A DNA stretch of 9,351 nucleotides from Vulcanimicrobiia bacterium (lineage in GTDB: Bacteria > Eremiobacterota > Eremiobacteria > Baltobacterales > Baltobacteraceae). Shown here in pieces: positions 1-5,156 of this stretch. The stretch lies in assembly GCA_024281135.1 (NCBI GenBank), contig JAMXLG010000196.1, positions 1 through 9,351 of the forward strand. Reading direction: 5' to 3'. The notes beneath the pieces were generated by a model. That model did not search any database, had not been told where the DNA came from, and saw only the letters and a program-made list of their open reading frames with translations. The position numbers were made by a program, and so were the translations under genes. Positions within the stretch are counted from its first letter, which is position 1; each line of letters opens with the position of its first letter.

Positions 1-126
1 ACGCGCGGCAGTAATTACGGCATCCGCAATGTCTTCGGCAGATCCCGTTGCAAACACGCCGCTTTCAACGTCGTGGCGGTCCTCTTCGGTGACTTCGCGC
101 GACCAATATTTTCCGGAGTCTTCCAT
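1..126 (-). CDS. DUF3175-like small protein, N-terminal part (runs off window)
   Basis: The first 42 codons of a minus-strand gene are visible, from an ATG at 126 to the window edge. The peptide begins MEDSGKYWSREVTEED and continues with an ESGVF motif and then a GSAEDIADAV helix. The order W-S-x-x-V-T, then (L/V)E-x-(G/x)-VF, then (P/S)-x-x-IA matches what I remember of the DUF3175 family: small bacterial proteins of unknown function, usually about 100 residues, with a Lys/Arg-rich C-terminus that here lies outside the window. No signal peptide is seen, so a cytoplasmic location is inferred. It begins 35 bases after the amidohydrolase stop on the same strand, so read-through is possible. The region before the ATG has no strong SD. 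The family call rests on one short motif set and is moderately secure; no function is known. Confidence 0.6.
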   Translation of the reverse strand, partial: MEDSGKYWSREVTEEDRHDVESGVFATGSAEDIADAVITAAR

Positions 127-161
127 AGCGCGAGCGTACCACCGACGGACGCTACGGTCTA

Positions 162-1961
162 TTAAGCCATTTTCGAGATCCGCACGCCGGAAATGACGCC
201 GTTTCGCACCCGATAGGTGACCGTCGCTTCAAGGGCTGCGCGACCATCACTAAAACCCGTCACACGTTCCTTATCGACGACGGTTTCGCCGTTGACATCA
301 CGACCCAAAATCTCCGCGTGAATCGCAGGATTCTTAGCGAATATCTCACGGTAGGTCGCGTTGATCGCGGGACGGGTTTGCAACGCCTGCGCATTCGGGC
401 GAGCAATCGTAGCATCGGCCGCATACGTTTGCGCGAACACGTCGGCGTCGTGGTGGTTGTACGCGTTTACTTGACGTTGCACGATCTGTTCCGGTGACTC
501 GTTCAGAATCGTGGATGCGTCGAACACGTGACCGTCTTTGATCACCCGGTTAATCGAAGCAATCGCGCGAATGTCTGCAAGCGGGTTCTCCTCGAGAACA
601 ACGAGGTCGGCGAGCTTTCCGGGCTCGATCGTTCCGAGGTCATGCGTCCGGTTCATCATCGCTGACCCCCCAACGGTTGCGGTGAGCAACACCTCCTTGG
701 GCGATAAGCCCGACGCGACCATCTGCAGGGCTTCGTCGTAGAACGACGAGGCATGCTGCGTGCCGATGTTGCCGGCATCGGTGCCCGCCGCGATCCGTAC
801 GCCCGCCTCATGCACACGTTTGAGATTGCGCATCGCGGCATGCGGCGCTTCCGGGGCCCGTAAGGCGCGGATTCGCGCGAGCACGGCGGGATCGAGCGCG
901 CTTTCGACGTCTTGCATGTTGAAGAGCGTACCGACCACATCGGGATTCGCGATACGTAAATCGACCGCCGTGAGATTCGGCGTACCGTGAAACGTGTAGC
1001 CGTAGTTGCCGACGACGATCAATGTCGGACAGTAGATCACCTTGCGCGATTGAAGCAGTCCGATGAACGTATCGTCGACGTCGGTATCGAATACGCTGTG
1101 CGCGAGAATGTCGGCGCCGGATTCTATCGCAAGACGCGCGGTTTCCAGCTCCGTCGCGTGAATGACGACGCGCGCGCCGAGCTCGTGCGCGTAGTCGATC
1201 GCCGCCTTGGCGACCGGCTGGAACGCAATCGCCGGATGCTCAGGCGACACGATCCACCAGAACTTAACGAAGTCCGTCCGCGCCACAAGTTCACGCTCGA
1301 TCAAGTCGCGCGCAGCTTCGACCGTGTCAATCTTGACGATCGGCGGGTCGTTGTACGGGTCGAGAATCGACCGGTCGACGCTCGATATGAGCGGACCGGC
1401 GACCATCACACGCGGCGCTGCAACAGTTTGCTGCGCGAGTGCGCGTACGTCGTAGTTCCAGAATGGCCCGCCAACATCTACGACCGAGGTAATGCCGGCT
1501 CGTAAATACCGAGCGAACGTATCGTGCAGGTTGCTGCGAATCCATTGGAGTTCGTCGGTGTAAGGACGAACGGAGCGCAGATCGATAGCGTCGGGTCTCG
1601 TGTACAAGCCGCCCGACTGGAAGAAATGCACGTGGCTATCGATCAAACCGGGAATCGTATACTTGCCGTGCGCGTCGATGACAAACGCGCCTTCGGGAAT
1701 CGCGACGCCGTGGGCAGGGCCTACGCGATCGATCGTATTTCCGCGCAGAAGAATCGTCGTGTTCGGAGTCGGCTGCAAGTCTGCGCCGATCAGCGCGGTC
1801 GAACCGATGATTGCCGTGTACGTGTGGTCTTGATTGACTTCACGCGTTGTGGATGCCGGGCTTAGCGATGGCATCACCGGCACTGCGCTGAGCGCAGCAA
1901 GGCGCATCATCGCGTCGGCACGCGTCATGGAATCAGAAAAGGGCGCGTGTAAGAAGCACAT
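162..1961 (-). CDS. Amidohydrolase (imidazolonepropionase/prolidase-like) fused to a C-terminal SnoaL-like domain
   Basis: This 599-aa protein is a metal-dependent hydrolase of the amidohydrolase superfamily. A beta-sandwich entry (about residues 45-105) leads into the metal-binding DSHVH motif (His110, His112). Lys233 in FVKFW is a candidate carboxylated bridging lysine. His268 (HATE), His288 (AHS) and Asp395 (GTDAG) supply the remaining expected ligands. The segment ending GTIEPGKLADLVVLEENPL (about 443-461) is the usual return to the small domain. Residues about 488-599 form a separate domain with a helix-rich start (QRQVNAYNHHD) and later beta strands, like SnoaL/NTF2 folds. Residues 18-36 are hydrophobic and end in SLSPA, suggesting export, though the leader is atypical. 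The start is set by an AAGGGGG SD before ATG 1961. The true substrate cannot be read from sequence; cyclic amides, dipeptides and related compounds are all possible for this group. Confidence 0.88.
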   Translation of the reverse strand: MCFLHAPFSDSMTRADAMMRLAALSAVPVMPSLSPASTTREVNQDHTYTAIIGSTALIGADLQPTPNTTILLRGNTIDRVGPAHGVAIPEGAFVIDAHGKYTIPGLIDSHVHFFQSGGLYTRPDAIDLRSVRPYTDELQWIRSNLHDTFARYLRAGITSVVDVGGPFWNYDVRALAQQTVAAPRVMVAGPLISSVDRSILDPYNDPPIVKIDTVEAARDLIERELVARTDFVKFWWIVSPEHPAIAFQPVAKAAIDYAHELGARVVIHATELETARLAIESGADILAHSVFDTDVDDTFIGLLQSRKVIYCPTLIVVGNYGYTFHGTPNLTAVDLRIANPDVVGTLFNMQDVESALDPAVLARIRALRAPEAPHAAMRNLKRVHEAGVRIAAGTDAGNIGTQHASSFYDEALQMVASGLSPKEVLLTATVGGSAMMNRTHDLGTIEPGKLADLVVLEENPLADIRAIASINRVIKDGHVFDASTILNESPEQIVQRQVNAYNHHDADVFAQTYAADATIARPNAQALQTRPAINATYREIFAKNPAIHAEILGRDVNGETVVDKERVTGFSDGRAALEATVTYRVRNGVISGVRISKMA

Positions 1962-1963
1962 CG

Positions 1964-1985
1964 ACGTTCCCCCTTGCGGGAACGT
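1964..1985 (-). promoter_or_regulatory. 8-bp inverted repeat masking the amidohydrolase SD
   Basis: In the minus-strand mRNA, ACGTTCCC (1985-1978) can pair perfectly with GGGAACGT (1971-1964) around a 6-base loop. The SD-like AAGGGGG lies partly in the loop and partly in the 3' arm, and the hairpin ends two bases before the start codon. Such a fold would hide the ribosome-binding site. The same dyad could instead be a protein operator. The repeat is seen directly; the regulatory role is inferred. Confidence 0.45.
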
Positions 1986-1999
1986 ATGACGCGCCCGAA

Positions 2000-2272
2000 C
2001 TATTCTCCCGCGACGGGACGCAGCGTCCCTACTGCCTCTGCTATCATCGCTCGCAATTCCGTGGAGTAGAAATATCGCGCCTCTTCACGGACATGAGCGT
2101 TCGGTAACGTTCTCTTCAAAAAATTACCGAAGAGCACATAGCACTCGTCCTCTGACGGGATCGAACGTTGTGATGCCCCGTATTCCCTCGCGAACGACTT
2201 GAGTGCGCTCCAGATCCGTTCCGGATCACTCCCGAAACCAGAGAAAGCAACCGTGCCTCTGTCGACTTTCAT
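2000..2272 (-). CDS. Hypothetical protein, 90 aa
   Basis: I do not recognise this small protein. It begins MKVDRGTVAFSGFGSD, has a central acidic/aromatic stretch (SEDECYVLFGNFLKR) and ends in helix-forming sequence (YFYSTELRAMIAEAV). No signal peptide, membrane segment or known motif is visible, so a small soluble, mostly helical protein is the best description. An in-frame TAG lies directly before the ATG, so the start cannot be further upstream. The SD is weak (an AGGG about 10 bases before the start). It precedes the amidohydrolase on the same strand with 38 bases between them and might share its transcript. Coding status is supported by codon pattern and by its fit between neighbours, but is not certain. 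Confidence 0.55.
   Translation of the reverse strand: MKVDRGTVAFSGFGSDPERIWSALKSFAREYGASQRSIPSEDECYVLFGNFLKRTLPNAHVREEARYFYSTELRAMIAEAVGTLRPVAGE
2015..2029. repeat. 15-base palindrome, 7-bp arms
   Basis: GGGACGC-A-GCGTCCC reads the same on both strands except for the central base. It lies within the last codons of the 90-aa gene (encoding G-T-L-R-P) and about 55-70 bases upstream of the amidohydrolase start, where an operator could sit. Chance in a GC-rich coding region is a real alternative. Confidence 0.3.
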
Positions 2273-2396
2273 CTATAGATTGCCCTACGACTCTGACTAA
2301 TTGCCTTTTCTTTACCCCGCCATCGTGGAAAAGATCACCACAACCAAAACTATTATCGTCCGGTTGATGACCAATCCACCCGCTCCACGTTCGGCA

Positions 2397-2417
2397 TACT
2401 ATACTAGCAAGCGGAGG
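2397..2417 (+). promoter_or_regulatory. Possible -10 element and SD of the small exported protein
   Basis: The divergent intergenic stretch 2273-2422 is AT-richer than its surroundings. Overlapping -10-like hexamers TACTAT (2397-2402) and TATACT (2400-2405) sit about 20 bases before the ATG at 2423. No good -35 is found at the usual spacing, so the promoter call is weak. The SD GGAGG (2413-2417), five bases before the ATG, is clear and fixes the start of the downstream gene. No promoter for the opposite gene could be named. Confidence 0.35.
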
Positions 2418-2422
2418 AAATC

Positions 2423-2803
2423 ATGAAACGAATCATCCTTCTCCTCGCCTTCATGTTATGCGGCATTTCGACGAGCGGAGTAGTTCACAACGTGCCGTAC
2501 GTCATCGGTTTCCGGCCGCTAAACACCATGCAGCAACCGTTCATCGGCCAGATGTCCCTGAACTTCAACAACGGCATCGTGAGCGGACACTACAACGACA
2601 TCTCGATACGCCCCGGAAGCCCGTTCGCAAATCAACTCAACGTCCCGGTAACAGGCGGCGTGAGCAGCGGAAACGTTAGGCTCCTCATTCGGCAAATCAC
2701 ATTTCGTGGCACGATGAAAGACGAATGGATGACCGGCAGTGCAACGATCAACGGCCGAATCTATACATTCGAAGCAGAACAGGGAAAAGCACCGGGAACG
2801 TAG
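2423..2803 (+). CDS. Small exported protein of unknown function
   Basis: This is a 126-aa protein with a clear N-terminal export signal: MKR, then a hydrophobic core (IILLLAFMLCGIS), with cleavage plausible near residues 18-21. The Cys at 13 lacks a lipobox context, so a lipoprotein is unlikely. The mature part alternates short hydrophobic strands with Gly/Asn/Ser turns (SLNFNNGIVSGHYNDISIRPG, then VTGGVSSGNVRLLIRQITFRG, ending GSATINGRIYTFEA), suggesting a small all-beta domain in the periplasm or on the cell surface. I do not recognise a named family. The start is well supported by a GGAGG SD. The gene stands alone on its strand and ends 3 bases from the convergent Gre-like gene, with no evident terminator between. 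Confidence 0.75.
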   Translation: MKRIILLLAFMLCGISTSGVVHNVPYVIGFRPLNTMQQPFIGQMSLNFNNGIVSGHYNDISIRPGSPFANQLNVPVTGGVSSGNVRLLIRQITFRGTMKDEWMTGSATINGRIYTFEAEQGKAPGT

Positions 2804-2806
2804 CGT

Positions 2807-3247
2807 TTATTCGTAGGTGATCGCGTCGATCGTATATTCGATCGGGCCTGCTGGTCGAACGACGGTCACGCGATCGCCGACGTGGTGATCTGAAAATGCA
2901 CGCGCAATCGGCGATTCCCAACTGATCGAACCCTTGATGGGATCGGCTTCGTCCTCGCCGACGATGCGAACTTTCAAGCGGCCGCCGCGCGCATCGTGCG
3001 CTTCAACGGAAGCTCCGAACTCGACCACGCCGTTTGGGTACGATTTCGGCGTGACGACGATTGCAGATTCGACACGTTCGCTGTAGTAGCGCATGTCGCG
3101 TTCGTTCTTTTCCGATTCGGCGCGCGCAAGCGCCTCACGAAGCAGCTCCAAGCCGCGAGGTGTGACGTAATTCGGTGAATCGCTGACGGGGCGGTTATAG
3201 GATGGCTCCGGCCCGCCGTCGTCATCTTTGACAAAGGCTCGGCTCAT
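2807..3247 (-). CDS. GreA/GreB-family transcription factor with short N-terminal hairpin
   Basis: This 146-aa protein has a complete C-terminal FKBP-like Gre domain (about 74-146). Its signature VGEDEADPIKGSISWESPIARAF and the closing GDRVTVVRPAG are of the GreB type (ISW rather than ISI). Gre factors bind the RNA polymerase secondary channel and stimulate cleavage of backtracked RNA. The N-terminal part holds the GreB-like NYVTPRGLELL start (26-36), but the coiled-coil hairpin is only about 30 residues and lacks the canonical GDxSEN acidic tip. It may therefore bind polymerase without classic cleavage activity, or act more like Rnk; this is inference. The frame stays open upstream to 3391, but ATG 3247 is chosen because MSRAFVKDDDG is the usual start of this subfamily and an AAAGG SD precedes it. 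It follows the dehydrogenase gene by 10 bases and is probably co-transcribed with it. Confidence 0.9.
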   Translation of the reverse strand: MSRAFVKDDDGGPEPSYNRPVSDSPNYVTPRGLELLREALARAESEKNERDMRYYSERVESAIVVTPKSYPNGVVEFGASVEAHDARGGRLKVRIVGEDEADPIKGSISWESPIARAFSDHHVGDRVTVVRPAGPIEYTIDAITYE

Positions 3248-3257
3248 CGTGACCTTT

Positions 3258-4250
3258 CTACGGCAGAAGCACCGCCGCGCCGTCGATGCGGTCGTGGCGT
3301 AGCGCGTCGAGCGCTGCTGGTGCCTCCCGTAGGGGAAACTCCGTCGCGCGCGAGCGGATACCTGCAGTTGCCGCAAGAGCCAGAAAGCCATTTGCGTCTT
3401 CCCGCGTCATGTTGGCAACGCTGCGAAGCTGGCGTTCGCCCCATAGGAGCGTGTCGTAATCAAACTGCGGGATCCGGTCGAGATGAATCGCATTAATCGC
3501 AACGATTCCGCCCTTGCGCAGCGCGCTCAGGGCCGCAATCACGACGTCACCGGACGGTGCGAAGGTCACTGCACGATCGAGCTGCCTCGGAGGTTTTTCC
3601 ACCTCGCTTCCGACCCACTTCGCGCCAAGCTGGCGCGCGAGCTGTTGGTGCGATTCGCCGCGCGTTGCCACATAGACTTCGCAATTCCAAGCGTGCAGCA
3701 CCTGAATCACAAGGTGCGCTGAAGCGCCGAAACCGTAAAGGCCTACCCGCTCGCCCGGTTGTACTTCGGCCACACGAAGCGAGCGGTACCCGATGATTCC
3801 GGCGCATAAGAGCGGCGCCGCCTCAACGTCATCCAACTCGTCAGGCAGCGCGTACGTAAAATCTGCGCGCGCGCTCACGTATTGAGCGTAGCCACCATCG
3901 CGGTCGTATCCGGTGAATCCGATCGTATCGCACAGATTCTCGCGCCCCGCGCGGCACTGTGCGCACGTGCCGTCCGTGTGCGCAACCCAGGACACGCCGC
4001 GGCGCATTCCGATCATCTTCGGATCGACGTCTTTGCCGGCGACAGCCACTCGACCAACGATTTGATGCCCGGGAACGATCTCGTCGTGACGCGGAGCTAG
4101 CTCATCGTCGACGATGTGCAAATCCGTACGGCAAACGCCGCATGCCGTAACTTCGAGCAGAACATCATTTGGGGCCGGCTCCGGCGGATCGATCTCTTCG
4201 ATGCGTAAGCGCCCCTTTTCGTCGTTTGCATGGCGGACTGCGGCAAGCAC
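3258..4250 (-). CDS. Zinc-dependent alcohol dehydrogenase (MDR superfamily)
   Basis: This 330-aa medium-chain dehydrogenase interconverts alcohols and aldehydes or ketones using NAD(P). Catalytic zinc ligands are visible: Cys40 (CGVCRTD), His62 (GHQ) and Cys149 (APLLCAG). The structural zinc loop, HTDGTCAQC plus RENLC, holds Cys96, Cys99 and Cys107, with Asp93 where the first cysteine normally sits. The Rossmann fold has GFGASA (173-178), the Gly-to-Ala variant common in the AdhA-like branch. Arg197 after strand 2 hints at NADPH use, but weakly. The substrate is unknown. A GTG start at 4250 is chosen because GGAGG lies 8 bases before it and it gives the usual family N-terminus; the ATG at 4307 would add 19 unrelated residues and overlap the divergent gene. 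It leads a two-gene unit with the Gre-like gene. Confidence 0.9.
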   Translation of the reverse strand: MLAAVRHANDEKGRLRIEEIDPPEPAPNDVLLEVTACGVCRTDLHIVDDELAPRHDEIVPGHQIVGRVAVAGKDVDPKMIGMRRGVSWVAHTDGTCAQCRAGRENLCDTIGFTGYDRDGGYAQYVSARADFTYALPDELDDVEAAPLLCAGIIGYRSLRVAEVQPGERVGLYGFGASAHLVIQVLHAWNCEVYVATRGESHQQLARQLGAKWVGSEVEKPPRQLDRAVTFAPSGDVVIAALSALRKGGIVAINAIHLDRIPQFDYDTLLWGERQLRSVANMTREDANGFLALAATAGIRSRATEFPLREAPAALDALRHDRIDGAAVLLP

Positions 4251-4253
4251 GAA

Positions 4254-4264
4254 CCTCTCCTCCC
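4254..4264 (-). promoter_or_regulatory. Strong SD of the alcohol dehydrogenase, inside a 14-base divergent gap
   Basis: Read on the minus strand this is GGGAGGAGAGG followed by TTC and the GTG start, an almost ideal ribosome-binding site that decides the dehydrogenase start. On the plus strand the same bases are pyrimidine-rich (CCTCTCCTCCC) and immediately precede the serine hydrolase ATG, which therefore has no SD of its own. Confidence 0.75.
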
Positions 4265-5104
4265 ATGGCAAAAGTGGCATCGACCGGCTTCGACGCTGGA
4301 TTGGCATACGCCCGGAAACACTCGTTGCATGCGCTCCTCGTTGCCACGCGCGACGAGATGCTCCTCGAAACCTACGAGTCCGGATTTCGCGCGGATCTTC
4401 CGCACCCGCTCTACAGTGGAACGAAGAGTTTCTGGGGAACGGCTGCGCTGTGCGCCGTTAAGGACAAGTTGTTCGATCTCGACGAAGCCGTAGCGCGAAT
4501 TATTCCTGAATTCAAAGGCGACATCCGAAAATCGATAACGCCGCGGATGCTTCTCTCCATGACGGCCGGGTATGGATTCGGCGGTTTGGGCGCTTCCGTT
4601 CCGACCTATGAAAAGGCGCTGACGATACCGCTCAAAAACCGGCCCGGCGAAGCGTTCACGTACAGCGGCATTCCACTGCAAGTGTTCGGCGCATTCTTTG
4701 CGCGCATCTTAGAACCGCATGGCGAAACGCCGCATGAATATCTAAAGCGCCGCGTGCTCGACCCCGCCGGCGTTACGATCGATGAGTGGCGCACGCTGAG
4801 CGACGGCAACCATCCGCTGCCGACCGGCGTGCAAATGCGTGCGAGTCAGTGGCTGGCGTACGGACGATACATGCTGCAACATCACCGTGCGAATGCCGAA
4901 GAGCTACATGGAACAAAGGCAAACGCACGTTACGGACTCTGTTGGTGGCTGGCGCCGGCGGGAGTTCCCGACGATACATTTTACGCAAGCGGTTCGGCCG
5001 GACAAGGACTCTACATCATTCCGTCGCGCGATCTCATCGTCGTTCACTTCGCGAAGAGCACGTCGTACAAACACGACGGATTGCTCAAGAAGCTGCTGCT
5101 CTAA
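4265..5104 (+). CDS. Serine hydrolase, class C beta-lactamase / penicillin-binding fold
   Basis: This 279-aa protein belongs to the large beta-lactamase-related serine hydrolases (esterases, D-aminopeptidases, peptidases). The catalytic Ser51 and Lys54 are in SGTK. Tyr133 in YSG matches the YxN motif, with Gly135 in place of the usual Asn. The third motif region is ASGSAGQGLYIIPSRDL (241-257), where other members have the KTG/HxG equivalent. No signal peptide is seen, unlike true secreted beta-lactamases, so a cytoplasmic hydrolase is likely and antibiotic resistance should not be assumed. ATG 4265 is the first in-frame ATG and gives a natural N-terminus; GTG 4274 is an alternative, and an upstream TTG at 4169 would create a long overlap. 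No SD precedes it, so initiation may be leaderless or SD-independent. A hairpin terminator follows the stop. Confidence 0.85.
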   Translation: MAKVASTGFDAGLAYARKHSLHALLVATRDEMLLETYESGFRADLPHPLYSGTKSFWGTAALCAVKDKLFDLDEAVARIIPEFKGDIRKSITPRMLLSMTAGYGFGGLGASVPTYEKALTIPLKNRPGEAFTYSGIPLQVFGAFFARILEPHGETPHEYLKRRVLDPAGVTIDEWRTLSDGNHPLPTGVQMRASQWLAYGRYMLQHHRANAEELHGTKANARYGLCWWLAPAGVPDDTFYASGSAGQGLYIIPSRDLIVVHFAKSTSYKHDGLLKKLLL

Positions 5105-5135
5105 AAGAGCGGCGGTTGTTCACACCGCCGCTCTT
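5105..5135. terminator. Intrinsic terminator between convergent genes
   Basis: A perfect 11-bp stem, AAGAGCGGCGG (5105-5115) with CCGCCGCTCTT (5125-5135), encloses a 9-base loop. On the minus strand the stem runs into a short U tract (CUCUUUUAG), which suits termination of the BNR gene ending at 5157. On the plus strand it begins right after the serine hydrolase stop, with a poorer U tract. It probably serves both genes, and the minus strand better. Confidence 0.85.
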
Positions 5136-5156
5136 CTCAAGCAAACCGAATCGAAC

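Noticed and set aside
987..1505. A 172-codon plus-strand frame inside the amidohydrolase
   Set aside because: Antisense to a gene with complete metal-binding motifs; the product is Arg/Asp-rich, low in recognisable structure and has no plausible SD.
2827..2844. CGATCG-TATATT-CGATCG inverted repeat as a terminator for the convergent genes near 2805
   Set aside because: It lies within the Gre-like coding region, has only a 6-bp stem and no U tract; CGATCG is also a frequent word in this DNA.
3248..3391. N-terminal extension of the Gre-like protein to 3391
   Set aside because: The extra residues overlap the dehydrogenase end, look like out-of-frame translation, and a good SD precedes the ATG at 3247, which gives the familiar subfamily start.
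4169..4264. N-terminal extension of the serine hydrolase from a TTG at 4169
   Set aside because: It would overlap the dehydrogenase start by about 80 bases, is not a signal peptide and begins with a weak start codon without an SD.
4097..4681. A 194-codon minus-strand frame spanning the dehydrogenase start and the serine hydrolase
   Set aside because: It overlaps two well-supported genes in other frames and shows no family motifs.
4265..5104. Antibiotic-resistance beta-lactamase
   Set aside because: Only the SxxK and Tyr are conserved, there is no signal peptide, and the Asn of YxN is missing; a general serine hydrolase label is safer.
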